A stretch of DNA of 64,000 nt, taken from Phoronis australis. Taxonomy: Eukaryota > Phoronida > Phoronidae. Each line of letters starts with the position of its first letter. Position 1 is the first letter of the stretch. Under the pieces are notes generated by a model. The model worked only from the letters and a program-made list of their open reading frames with translations, searched no databases and was not told where the DNA came from. Made by a program: the position numbers and the translations under genes. Below, piece by piece: positions 22,101 through 33,784 of the stretch. The stretch covers positions 411,741 to 475,740 of the forward strand of contig NMRA01000328.1 in NCBI GenBank assembly GCA_002633005.1, written 5' to 3'.

Positions 22101-25100
22101 TCATGCTACCCTGGGTATTCATAAAGTTCCGCAATACTTTTGGGGGACACCAGAACGTGCCTATGTGGGGCAGAGTACTAAATCCAAGAAATGGAGTTTT
22201 GTGCAGCGGGTCGTGTGAGAATCTTCATCAACAACCGGTTTTTATCACGCTTAAACGTCGGAACTTCAAGGTAAAATGATGAAGGGGAGAGCTAAATTCG
22301 CCGACAAGCAAGCAAACAACAGCAAACGGATGCAATTAAGTTTCATCAACAGAATGAAATTGAAATAATCATAAACTACGTACATCCCTGTGTTTGTTTT
22401 TTATATCGATTTTTCTAAATTTATACTTGTCTTAATGCAGCTTGGCTGCGATTACCCCCTGCACAAGTTTACTCACTACAACCCAACTGATTCGTAATTT
22501 TGAGTCCGTGACACAAAATTGCCACTCTCTAAATAATCTTCCCCAGCTGGTAAAATTTCATTTTGATTTGTTTGTAAGGATTGATCAGTAATTCGAATTA
22601 TAAAATCAACCTTTCAGATGATAATTAATATTACGGATTTGAAGCAGATTTTAAAAGGCTGAGCGCTTAACGCCGCGGAGGCGGGTGAGGTCGCCTGAGA
22701 TTTGGTACTTGAATGACTGGTCTATGTTTTTTAATCGCCAAAGAGCACATGTACTTATCCCTCCACATGCGCACATGCCATATATTAGTTGAGTCATTAG
22801 TCTGCCATGCAGGATTGACGAAACAGAATCAACAGAACTGGATTGAATTCAAGAAACTGGATTGAATTCACAACACGCTAGGATAGACGAAACAGAATGA
22901 ATTAAACACCATTGAATTCAGTAAACAGAAGGAATATACAAAACAGCATTGAGTTCAAGATATTGAATGCTGGACCAGTGTGGATTGAATTGATGTAATA
23001 GCATTGAAATACACAAGATAGCTGGATTGAATTGGCATGAGTCCATTAAATGGAATTGAATATAATTTGATGTTTTTTTTGCAGTGTTAGAACAGCATGT
23101 GTGTTTCAAGCAAGACTTTCCTGGTTATGTCACCATTGGGTGCACTTCACAAAGACAAGTGCTTCATGTCCTCTCTGCTGAACTTGGAAGTGAAGACAGT
23201 TGTAAATATAACTCAAACTGCTTGCCAATCAACATCACACGGGATGCCAGACACCAATGTAATGGAAGACATCAGTGTCACCTACCAATAAAAGTAGTCC
23301 AGAACAGCTGCCAAAACTTGGTCAACTTCATAGGCATCAAGGCAGAGTGCAGGCAATGTAAGTGTTGAAACCTTGGTTGGTATAACACAGGATGTTTAAA
23401 CTAGACCTTAAGTGACCTCCACACACAGAATAGGACAAGTAACCTCTCAAATCAGTTGTCACTATAGGTTTGAGGACTGTTTGGACACTATAGTGCAACT
23501 AGCCCCACCTGTGACAACTTACGCCACATTATCGAAGTAAGATAACTTGTTCTAGGGTAACTTGCCCCACTTCTAATAGCTATGTGGCTGCCTTTCGCTA
23601 ATTTTTAGATATGTGTGTGTGTGTGTGTGTGTGTGTGAGTGTGTGTGTGAGCGCGTGCGTGCATGTCTGTGTACGGTCCACTCTACAGTTAGGCAAGTTG
23701 TACAACTGCAAGTTGTTATAGGGTAAGTCTGTGTGTGAATGGGACTTTAAGGTCACACCTCATGACATTACCTATATATTATGCTGTCATTATGCCTCAA
23801 CAAGGAACACTGGTAGATTTAGCACGCTGTGAAGGAGGCTGAATTTTCGCCTCATAACTTTAGGGGGACATGATGAATGGGTGAAACCCTCATGGGTATA
23901 ATGACTGTTCTGCCATAGGGATGAGTCACCAAATGACCACACATCCATTCGTAGTACTCTTCAGTCACTTCTACATGCTCTAAATAGATTACATCTTGGT
24001 ACAATGGACAGAGGTTTAAAAATGTATAGGTTCAGTTTTGTAATCGAAACAAATTAATGGTAGACAGGCAAAACAGTTTTCAAAGTTAACCTCCTGACTC
24101 CTATCCATTGATAATTTGATTTGTTTTGACCACACTCTGAGCTAGAAAATCTATAGGTCTGTCAACCTTCCAATCAAACTACTGATTAAATATGTCTTTG
24201 ATTTGACCAACAAGGTATACACTATTTAAGGTTATGTCAATTAAACCTTATTATTTAGTGATCTAATTCTCAGTCAATTATCCAAAAACTACGCTGTGTC
24301 AACTAGCAAAAGTAGGTACATATTTCCTGAAACAAAAAAGGTCAGGGAAGCAACAGAGACAGGAGTTGCAAAACACCAAACATCATGCCAGATGAAGGAA
24401 TTTGGATCAGAATTCACAATAACCTGATATATAACTGTTTGCAAGAGCATTCAATCAAAGAATAATTTTGCATTTGATGTATGCATATGACACGTGTGAA
24501 TATCACAAACAAAGGGAATGCATGTTTTGAATTAGATGAAGTTTTCATTGGAAATACTGTGAAGTGATGACTATATAAGGAACACCTTTATAGTCATGAA
24601 CAATTTGGCATGTGTTAATCGGCAATGTGGTCACACGGGAATGTCTGACATCAACCACCTCCGAATTTCCCGAGTTTTTAGTGTTAGTAAACCCCTGTTC
24701 ATCAATCATAGGAAATTTGCAAAATATGTAGTTAATTTCAATAATAATAATTGTCTGTTTTAAATTAAGATAAATGGGGAATAGTTGAGAACTTTAAGTA
24801 ATGTTTACATTTTCAACCAAAACCCAAGGAGAGAAATAATTTGGAATTAAAACATGGTGAATTGGCCGTGTCTGTCTTCTCATACTGCCATCAGGGTGAA
24901 TTGGCCGTGTCTATCTTCTCATACTGCCATCAGGGTGAATTGGCCGTGTCTGTCTTTTCATACTGCCATCAGTGTGAATTGGCCATATCTGTCTTCTCAT
25001 AATGCCATCAGGGTGAATTGGCCCGTGTCTGTCTTCTCATACTGCCATCAGTGTGAATTGGCCGTGTCTATCTTCTCATAATGCCATCATGGTGAATTGG

Positions 25101-28100
25101 CCCGTGTCTGTCTTCTCATACTGCCATCATGGTGTTTTTCCTATGCCCATCTAGCCGAGTCTAGTTTTCTATTTCATTTTGTACTTACATCACAATACAT
25201 GATATTATTTGACAACCCACACCTTGGTTAACACTGGAACATAAGCTGATTAACATCCAAGATTTACTTCAGACAAGGGTTTGAATTCAAGGAAGGTGCA
25301 CCTACATTAAGAGATGTAGCAGATAGAGCTTCAGGACAAGTAAATTACATTTATGATAGACATATGTCCCGAATAATAGATAAATGATACGTGCGTCACA
25401 AGCTCATGCCCATAAATATGGGTAGGAAAGTTTAGTTTTATTTAGATAATGTCAAAGACAATTAGCAAAATAGACTAGATTAGATTACGGACATAGAACT
25501 GCCCCCTGAGTCCATCTTGTATATTTTGGTTGCTGGAAAATGGTGACTAACAAGCCCGATTGGGTTGAGTACTTTCACACAATCAAGTTGTAATTGTAAA
25601 ATGTATTACCATACTCACTATAATAACTGAATATTATATCATGCCATGTCATATATATACTAAAGATGTTTTCTCTTTCAGCAAATTCATTTCTATGGTC
25701 AACTTGCTACAACAGTACAGTAAAGGAAGTTGAGTTATATTGCCCTAATGATAACCACACCATGGTCATTCATTGGGCGACAACGAGCAGTGAAGGACTG
25801 TGTGCATCCAACCCTATACCAAACAAGTGTGTTAAAGACGTGACTAGAACTGCACAAACCCGCTGCACTGGATTTTCTGAGTGTTACATACCCCTCTACC
25901 CCACATCATCATCATCATCATCATCGTGCAATACACAGAACAACTACATAGATGTCAAATACACCTGCGTACCACGTAAGTGATAAATTACTTGAAAAAG
26001 TAAGAGTACCATCAGTGTCTATACCTAAATACCAAAAAATCGAGAGATTGACCATAAATCATATATGAATGAGATCAAGTGTTGATAAACTCCCCTTCTG
26101 TCAAAAACAACTTTTGATTTTGGACAGATTGTTATTAAATAATTGTCATTTTGCTTCTTACTCAGAACAAAAATGATTTCTAAGTTTGAGACCTGATTGG
26201 TTTTTATTACATACTGTGAGTATATGCTTCAGACCACGCCCATTGACTTGCTTGTCATGGGACTGACTTAGTTTCAGACAAAATTGAGGTCTTCAATTTA
26301 TAATAACCATTGTCAATACACAGGGAAGGAAATCGTAGTTAGCAATACACTGGTGGACATACAATGACTAATTTCAAAGTAAGATAAAATGTGAATGAAA
26401 CAGTTTTTTATTACGTAGTAAGAATTCTGCAGTTCAGAACAGTGAAAATTAATTGTTTTGCTTGAGGTCAGAGCATGTACCAAAATTCAGAATACTGGCA
26501 TTTGCCATCATGTGAAACCGTATGTTCCACGATAGCAGTCATATTACCTAAACAACACTCAATATACCTTATTATTTCTAACATCAGAATATGGTCCATA
26601 GCAGCTCTGAGTAACAAATTCGTGACTATTTGTAATATATCTTGCACACATCTTAGGGATTTTTATCTTATAGTAACAAAGAGTGGTTTTGAAAAAAGAC
26701 AAAAAACAATAGTCAGAGAATGAAATTTTCACATTGGTTCAAGGTTTCAGAAAGATGGCTTAAAGGAGAATGCCACCCAAAAAACAACCTATTTTGTATC
26801 AATTTAGATCGAATAGTTCTACTCGATAACGGCAGGTTCAGTTGCGTTACCTGACAACTGACGGCAAACGGAGGTGGTCAAAGACTGGATCTCCTGATTG
26901 ACTAATTTTGTCTAATTTTGGACATGTTGACTAAGCAGAGAGTAAAAGGAATTATTCCTTTAATAAGATTGTTCAAAACTTTCACTAGATCTTAATAACT
27001 TAGAAATTTACTGAACATCTCAAACTCCTGCTCAACTAATCTTTGTTCCAATATGATATACTGAAAGTCCTCTTAACATTTCAAATTTAAGTCAATTTAC
27101 TGCGTAAATCCGCCATTTTTCTGAATTATTACTTGGCGGAATTCTTCGAATTCCGACAAGTATGTTGCTCTGTCGTCAATTTTTTTTTTGTTCGCAGTCT
27201 ATAGGTTGCAATTTTCGTCCGGTTTTCACGAAATTTGCACACAACGTGTAGATCGGAAAGTCCTGGAAGCCTATTGTTTTTGGTCATGATCGGATACAAA
27301 ATGGCGGACGTGGCGGCCATTTTGTATCCGATTTCACAGTCAAATGGTTGTAGAGGCCGCATTTTTCAACATACATGATTGAAAATCGGTACGAATATAC
27401 TAGAACGCATGTGCTACAAATGTGCAGAAAATCGTTGACTTCCGATTAAAGATGGCGGAAATATTGGACGTGGCGCATGCGCACCCCGAAATATGGCTAA
27501 AAACGTTTTCTCCTGTAGAGGGCGCAATTGCAAACCAATCACTTTCAAACTGGTCAGGTGTTTGTTGAGATTAATAAGCTTTTATAAAAAATTATTGNNN
27601 NNNNNNNNNNNNNNNNNNNNNNNNNNNNNNNNNNNNNNNNNNNNNNNNNNNNNNNNNNNNNNNNNNNNNNNNNNNNNNNNNNNNNNNNNNNNNNNNNNNN
27701 NNNNNNNNNNNNNNNNNNNNNNNNNNNNNNNNNNNNNNNNNNNNNNNNNNNNNNNNNNNNNNNNNNNNNNNNNNNNNNNNNNCATAACTTTGCTTTGCAG
27801 ACTGTCACATAGCGCCACCTATTTTAGAATGTGGGAACAGACATGACTCGTCCGTCATGCTGGGCCATCTATTGTTCTTTATTGTAGTTGATTGTCTGCT
27901 CTCTATTTGATTTCTTCGCTAGTCACATGAATGTTATCGTGTTATCGTCTAATTCATAATTGCCGCCGTGATCGTCTTGATTGTCGTCGTCTCCCTCATC
28001 GTCGTCTTTTCGATTAGTTCCGCCAAGTGTCGCTCCTCCGAGCGCTCTCGTTTTTTGTTGCTTGGAAAACACATAATTTAAATGAGACTAATTTATAATG

Positions 28101-31100
28101 GTATAACCTTAACGCAAAGGTTCAGGCCTACTGTCAATTGCCAATATTTCCCATGTTCTGCTGCACAATACAATAAGTTTGTTGTAAATTAACCTCTTGC
28201 TTGTACTTCCAGCTGTCAACCGATATGAAATATGTGATACAGTAGACAAGTACATTCCACTGTCAAGTCGGTTACAGTTGACTAGTCCTCTTTACCCTGA
28301 GTACTATAGCCGATGGAACAACTACCTGCCGTTTAAATGTGGCTGCATGCTTAAGTTGCCTGATCTAAGCGTGTACCGCAACATCATAATTAAAGTGTTT
28401 CACTTTCAAATGTCAAAGGCTTTTGACTGCGCTGTAGCCAACCACGTGACTATCGACAGTGAGAAAGATGGTATTCCAAATCGTGATGTGTTCTGCGGCA
28501 GCCTGCCTCCAGAGACCACATTCAATATCAGCAGCAACATCATTAACACCACTTTGATAGTTTACAACACTTCAGAAGAACAAGAGGGATTCTGGGTCAC
28601 CGTGAAAGGTATATAAATTAATCCATTTTGCAGAATAATCTCTGAATAAGCTGCGAAAGAGTCTGACCATTGAAACATACTGCTAGCATTGCCCTCTTGC
28701 GCTTATTCACAAAATTGTAAAAGCTTATTTCAGAACGTTGTTTTGCAAATAGTCTCCATGAATAAATTGGTAGACTGATTAGCTTAAAGCCTAACTCCTA
28801 CGATATTTTTTATTTTAGATGTATTGGGCTAACCAGTTACTGCTAGCAAAGCCTTAGTAAAATATGAAAACTTGAGTTCAATCACGCAAATATAAGCCCG
28901 ACAAATGATAGGTGAAGCTGCCTTTTCGTGTCATGTTGCATCACCGCGATATCCCAGCAAAAACAACAAAAGGCAGATAGCACTTGTATTGAATAGGGGT
29001 CTGAAAAGAATACCATTGCGTTTTGGAGTTATTTGCAGCTTTTTGAATTAAAAGGTGATTCTCGTGGTAACAAGAGCAAACCAATATGCCTAACAGTTCG
29101 TTGCATTTGGCAATTTATGGCACTAGTGTTCTCAGAGCGATGCTCTAAACATACTGTAGGAACCAAATTTAAAGGTGTTACCATTCAAGAAAGGCTTTAA
29201 AATAGGCAGGTGTTTTGATCTAGTTGTTGATGAAGTGTAACTGGTTACATGGACAGGCGATTTGTGCTGCCACCTGATACTAATTAGTTTTAGACACATG
29301 AAAAGAATCCTTTGTAAGAAATATGATGTGGTTGCATGCTGAAATAATTTGCAGTGGAGACCACATTAAATCAAAAAAGTGGAAAGGATTGATTCTTGAA
29401 AAAACGGAATCGAAGGTAAATATTGAGAAAGAACTTCACACGTACCATTTCGAGCATGGCAGTTACCAGACACAATGCCTAAAATTGTAAAATTTAGGCA
29501 AAATTTTGTTCCACAAGTTTTGTACCAGTAGCTCCATGTCTTCATATATTTACTACCCACAAGTCCTCTAAACTGAGGTTCAACAATATCACAATATGAT
29601 CCGAATTTAACATTGACATTATAACTTTATTTCTAGTTAATGGACAACTAAGTTCAGAAAACATGAAGCTGGTGTGTGGAGTGATGTCCACTGGCACTGA
29701 AGTGGGAACTATCTTGCCAACTGGAGACATTCCGCATCCAACCAATGATTCCCCGCCCCCAACTAACGGTTCCCCGCCTCCAACTAATGACTCCCCGCCT
29801 CCAGCTAATGGCCCCCCGCCTCCAACTAGAGGCCCGCCACCTCTAACTGGAAAAACTCCATCACCAACTGCAGAGGCCTCGACATCAGCAGCTAGCCAAC
29901 CAGTGTCCTCACAATTAGGAACAGGTAAAAGCTAAATCATCCCCAATATAGCACAATCACTGTGTTGCTTTTACTGACGGATGAGCGACTCCTAAAACCT
30001 AAGCCTAGCTGACATGAGGGTAGAACAACAGACGAGTCTTGCCCCTCAAACAATACTTAACAAAATGGAGCACATGCTAAGTTTCATAGGGTAGTTTTAT
30101 AAACCTAGTATTCAGAAATTCTGTTTTTCTATTTTGTTGAAAACATGATTTAGTCTTCTGGTCAATCAGCAAAGGTAGCTCCTGGTATCAATAGGCTAGC
30201 TACAACAGCGGCTACAGCTACGATAGTTACTACAGCTCAATTTTACCATTTCGTTCAACTACAAAGCCAGTGCAGGATTATCAATTAATGTAAATAAGTT
30301 ACAACTTGAGGCTCCTGCAAAAATGGGAGCCCATCTCCTTGACCACAGTGGTGACAGGGGGCAAGACAATACATTAAGCTAACAAAGCTGCAGTACAGGG
30401 TCTCGTCAACATACGAGGTAGAGACCTAGTCTCTTCAACATGTAGTCCCCTAAAAAAATTGTGGCAACCAGTGGAATTGAAAATTGAGGCCCTTTCTCAT
30501 CGCCACAGGGTCCTCTCGAAAGCTGTGATGACCATTGGAGAAATGTTGGAACTGTATTGACAAGGGCCCCAGACATTTTATAGCTTGGAGCCCCAAGAAA
30601 CTAGAATGCAGCACTGACAGAAGCATTAGAGTAATAACATTTCTATTATCGGCTATGTTCGCTCAAAAAATAAATGTTTACTTACTTGCATGGTGGACAT
30701 CAGCTTTCATCTTGGTACATTACTTTTAGGTACAAAATGTTGTGATTTGTAACTTTTTCGCATCCCATTCTTTCTTTGCAAAGACGACAGTGTTGAAAAT
30801 TGTGTAATTTTGGGAAGTAGCCTCTGTGTCCTACAGGATGGGCTCATTTGTTTTCCCCTGATTCAATCAGGGAAGTATTACTTAGATGTCGTGTGTTATT
30901 TGTAAACTCATTTAGATGTCTATGCTGGCCAAGAACCAACTGCCATAGTTATCATCCATATTTTCTTTTTCAGCTGTCATCATTGGTGTGTCAGTAGGTG
31001 GCGCTGTAGTGCTAATCATAGTCATAGCAGTCATTGTCTTCTGCTGCCTCAAGTGGTGAGTCAATCCGCACTCAACAGAACATTTTGTGAAAATACACAA

Positions 31101-32609
31101 AAACGTATAGTGTTGGAATTGCACTTATGCAAATCATGAGATGACATCTTACTGCAGACATGCAAAATGGCAGGTTGGAGGTTATTTCCCAAATTGTGGC
31201 CCGTAACAAACATTGCCAGAGGAGAAGAAACTATACCTGACAATCTATAATTAAAAACACTGATAGTCCCTAAGTTTCAAACCACACTCATTCCACTGGT
31301 GGTTTCTAGACACCAAAGTTTTAAAGAAATTCGTATTTTAGCTTAAGCTACTATCGATCACCAAAATCAAACAAGTTTTAGACAGGTGCAAAGTTCATTT
31401 TACAATCTTCTGTTCTACAGGACACTAGAGACTGGATACAATTGCAAGAATAAAATTTACAATTCTTTCTCAGGAAACGACAAAACTCCATGTCTGGCCG
31501 CTCACTGCCACCACTGCCCCCAGGTGACAAGTTTGAGAACCTTTACCCTGGACCTGCCACAGCTCCACGTAAAGGAATAGATAACCTAGGCTACAGTAAG
31601 ACAGATGGTGAAGATATGTATGAGACTATACCATATGATGAATACGACCCATCCAAAGAGAATAAATACATAGAGCTATATGGCGGCAGTACACAGGAGG
31701 GTAATGTCTACCTGACACCAGATGGTACTTCAAGCCCTCGCGCCCAACAAAATGACTATGTGGGTCTGTCCAAGGGCATTCAGCCACCAAATAGCGCTGC
31801 CTCTTCTAGTGCGGCAGATAGGACTCAGTACGAATCGCTGGCAAAGAACAGCGGTGGGGAAACATATGTCTATGCATCACAAGTCCCGTAAGTTAATACG
31901 GAAAACCTTGTTTTACTAAGTATACTGTAGTAAATGAATATGTACTAACTTCGCACCAACACCTTCCTAAACAAATTAACAACAATGTTCCCTAAGAGGT
32001 AGACCCTCATAAGAACCAATTTCACACTCAAAATATCAATATTTACAGTTGCCCAATAGGTGTCATACTGGACTGGTGAGAAAAAGAACACAAATTTCAG
32101 AATTGAAAGCATGTTCTAGCTTGCTTTCAATTCCAGAAAAAGCCTTTTCCCCCAACAATGTTGTCCAAAGCAGTTTAAAATATGATTTCCCATTACATTT
32201 TTTTGCTGAATAACTTCAACCCTTAAAAGAATATATTATCTGAATCTCCAATGACTGGAAATCTTAATTCATACACTAGAACATCACACAATTGTTTAGA
32301 ATCATGTGACAGCAATTTTTTCTTGGGCACGTAAATAACACGCTTAAACTTTATGGACAGCAATGAAAGCAAAGATAAAATTTTACACATGTAGATACTG
32401 CATTTTTCAAAAAAATCTTGAAGAGAAGAATTACATTACAAGAATACCACACACATTGTTACCACACACATTGTTAAGTGGTTGCCAGCTGAAAGTCACA
32501 GAAAAGGCAATGAAACATTGCTCTTTGATCAGATATCAATGAACATTTATTTGCAAATGTCTCTTATTTCAGTGAAACTTCAGACCCAGAGAAGACGACA
32601 TCCCTGTAA
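19078..32609 (+). CDS. Receptor gene A: SUEL-SUEL-CUB-TM protein with tyrosine-rich tail
   Basis: Eight exons: 19078-19180, 23085-23357, 25682-25975, 28213-28608, 29637-29924, 30974-31055, 31474-31887, 32573-32609. Phases close exactly to 628 aa. Order: signal peptide (1-~25), two galactose/rhamnose-binding-lectin (SUEL) domains (~35-222), a CUB domain (~225-355), a Pro-rich stalk with repeated SPPPTN units, one transmembrane helix (AVIIGVSVGGAVVLIIVIAV plus IVFCC), and a ~150-residue cytoplasmic tail. The tail has RSLPPLP (class I SH3 ligand), YETI and YIEL separated by 12 residues (ITAM-like), YLTP, YVGL, YESL and a TTSL end (PDZ class I form). From the domains it should be a cell-surface receptor whose tyrosines recruit SH2 proteins. 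Ligand and pathway are inference. ATTAAA at 32928-32933 is a plausible polyadenylation signal. I do not recognise a named orthologue. Confidence 0.85.
20150..23040. mobile_element. 2.9-kb foldback element in intron 1 of receptor gene A
   Basis: The left arm (about 20150-20476) and right arm (about 22801-23040) are reverse complements. Both are made of degenerate GAATTCAATSCWGTTTCGTS-type subrepeats; the left reads gaattcaatgctgttttg, the right caaaacagcattgagttc. The interior holds open frames at 20497-20901 and 21035-21307 with no recognisable product. It also holds a block of TTAACCGCCCA motifs (20845-21010) shared with elements at 33.8-35.2 and 44.1-45.1 kb. The right arm ends about 45 bp before a lectin exon. 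Confidence 0.8.
20842..21010 (+). repeat. TTAACCGCCCA-motif repeat block
   Basis: Starts with taccgtaaacgttcgggtta followed by several copies of (g)ttaaccgcccaccc. It matches the ends of the elements at 33785-35205 and 44086-45147. Probably a fragment of that family nested in the foldback element; the matching right end was not found. Confidence 0.6.
23085..23357 (+). CDS. Receptor gene A exon 2, SUEL lectin domain 1
   Basis: Acceptor tttttttgcag, donor CAAT|GTAAGT, phase 1-1. Encodes EQHVCFKQDFPGYVTIGCTS, later RHQCNGRHQCHLPIKVVQNS and NFIGIKAEC. The Cys pattern and the C-x(0-2)-G-[RK]-x-x-C-x-[VLI] box are those of the SUEL domain, but the sugar-binding YGR is replaced by LGS. Confidence 0.82.
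23612..23662. repeat. (GT)n microsatellite
   Basis: About 50 bp of imperfect GT repeats in intron 2 of receptor gene A. Confidence 0.9.
24856..25133. repeat. 39-bp minisatellite, about 7 copies
   Basis: Unit ggtgaattggccgtgtctgt continues to cttctcatactgccatca. Copies start at 24856, 24895 and onward. It lies in an intron. The period is a multiple of 3, so several copies read as one open frame, but one-base insertions break it and no splice sites flank it. Confidence 0.9.
25682..25975 (+). CDS. Receptor gene A exon 3, SUEL lectin domain 2
   Basis: Acceptor tctctttcag, donor CCAC|GTAAGT, phase 1-1. Encodes NSFLWSTCYNSTVKEVELYC, RCTGFSECYIPLYP, a serine run, then NNYIDVKYTCVP, the SUEL ending. 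The serines are encoded by six TCA codons plus TCG, a trinucleotide microsatellite inside the domain. Confidence 0.82.
27131..28050. mobile_element. Non-autonomous element with palindromic ends (contains assembly gap)
   Basis: The left end is a 31-nt palindrome (27131-27161; acttggcggaattc, ttc, then gaattccgacaagt, one mismatch). The right end has ttccgccaagt (28018-28028), the inverted copy of the first 11 bp, followed by the hairpin cgctcctccgagcg (28031-28044). Related right-end sequence occurs at 6815-6850. No coding sequence is visible around the gap. Confidence 0.6.
27598..27782. other. Assembly gap (185 N)
   Basis: A run of N inside the repeat element. Open frames spanning it are meaningless. 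Confidence 1.
28213..28608 (+). CDS. Receptor gene A exon 4, CUB domain
   Basis: Acceptor gtacttccag, donor AAAG|GTATAT, phase 1-1. The 132-residue module has RLQLTSPLYPEYYSRWNNYL, C-G-C, a central FDCAVANHVTID, VFCGSLPPE and GFWVTVKG, i.e. the SP-x-YP-x-x-Y start, four Cys and a final FxVxV-like strand of CUB domains. Several N-glycosylation sites (NIS, NTT, NTS). Confidence 0.85.
29637..29924 (+). CDS. Receptor gene A exon 5, Pro-rich stalk
   Basis: Acceptor tatttctag, donor ACAG|GTAAAA, phase 1-1. About five repeats of a (N/T)xSPPPTN-type unit encoded by ~24-bp tandem repeats (29745-29850), then a Ser/Ala/Thr-rich end (STSAASQPVSS). It should be an extended, probably O-glycosylated spacer. 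Confidence 0.82.
30974..31055 (+). CDS. Receptor gene A exon 6, transmembrane helix
   Basis: Acceptor tttctttttcag, donor AAGTG|GTGAGT, phase 1-2. Encodes AVIIGVSVGGAVVLIIVIAV then IVFCCLK(W). Length and phase equal those of the TM exons of receptor genes B and C. Confidence 0.87.
31474..31887 (+). CDS. Receptor gene A exon 7, tyrosine-rich cytoplasmic tail
   Basis: Acceptor ttctttctcag, donor GTCCC|GTAAGT. Residues start KRQNSMSGRSLPPLPPG, which holds the SH3 class I ligand RSLPPLP. Tyrosine sites in order: LYPG, GYSK, MYETIPYDEY, KYIEL, LYGG, VYLTP, DYVGL, QYESL, YVYA. YETI and YIEL are 12 residues apart. Confidence 0.87.
32573..32609 (+). CDS. Receptor gene A exon 8, C-terminus
   Basis: Acceptor ctcttatttcag. 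Encodes ETSDPEKTTSL then TAA at 32607. The TTSL end has the class I PDZ-ligand form (S/T-x-hydrophobic). Confidence 0.78.
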
Positions 32610-32927
32610 GGTAACATGCTGGGCCAGCACTTAATAAGAACAGAAGCCAACTTAGTTACACAGGCCAGTCACCTATGAGTACATCACAAGTGAGACTTGA
32701 GCACACCAAAAATCCATGGACCAAGTATATACAGAGGCAGAATTTATTGTTGATAACGTTCATTCTGTGTTTCAAACTGTGCATCCAGTTTTTGTAATGG
32801 ATTTTATGACTGGGTATCTATTCTGTTGTGATAGGACACATTGCACATATCATATGGTATGCAATTGTGAGTCTATGGCGTCAATGTTTTAAGACTGAGA
32901 ATTCCACGACTACAAAAGATCTGAGTC

Positions 32928-32933
32928 ATTAAA
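32928..32933 (+). terminator. Candidate polyadenylation signal of receptor gene A
   Basis: ATTAAA about 320 bp after the stop codon, followed by a T-rich stretch. Confidence 0.4.
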
Positions 32934-32968
32934 GTTTATTTTCATGACTTTTTAGTCAAGTTTTATTG

Positions 32969-33117
32969 TTATTTTCAGAAAGTGAATTTTAAGCAATCTT
33001 ATTGTTAAGAAAGAATGCAATGCACATCTTCTAAAATTAACCTTATTTTCAGAAAGTGAATTTTAAGCAATCTTATTGTTAAGAAAGAATGCAATGCACA
33101 TCTTCTAAAATTAACCG
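32969..33117. repeat. Perfect 74-bp tandem duplication
   Basis: Two essentially identical copies, starting at 32969 and 33043 (ttattttcagaaagtgaatt ...), just after the 3' end of receptor gene A. Either a recent duplication or an assembly artefact. Confidence 0.85.
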
Positions 33118-33784
33118 TTTTGAATACTAACAGCCTAAAGGCTTTATAAAGAAGATAAATAACAAGACATGCTGATATCACTCGACTAATTTGTTAAACA
33201 ATCATTTATATTTTCCCACTGGTATTTGTCAATTCATGACTAATTGTTACTAATTTGCATTTTGCATCTATTTGTTTAGAATCTTAGGTTTTACGTTATA
33301 AAGAGACAAGCATGCCAAGTATTTGAAGACAATTTAATTAGAATACAGTTGTATTCGGAAAATTAAGCTATGCTGCATTTTATGTAATATACAAATAAAG
33401 TGTCTGAAACAAACAGGGAGATTGAAAGATTTTATATATGAGAAATCTGATGATGTCCTGTCCCCATGAGTCATAATCAGGTGAATAGTGCAATGGGCCT
33501 GGCCTTGTGGACTAAACACGCCTGATGTACTGCAAAAGGCATCAGGCCACTGGCACTCTTTTTTATAACTCGAGTCTGTTCGAAAATCAACGTTACCGTA
33601 GTTTTCCGTCAGAGACACGTCATGCCAGTTTTCATAATGAACCTTTTAATAGTTGGGACGGGAGTAAAGAGAGGCAGACATCAGAATCGGACTTAAAAGA
33701 AAATAATGGCCACCAGATGGTGTAGTATGAGATAAAGGTGTTCAAAAATGGAAAGGCGAGGTCATCTCCTTAATAAAAACCTAC

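Noticed and set aside
24854-25081. Repetitive open frame with a VNWPCLSSHTAIR period
   Set aside because: It is a 39-bp intronic minisatellite; the frame is lost after a few units and there are no splice sites.
27493-27846. Open frames crossing the N run
   Set aside because: They exist only because N codons contain no stops.
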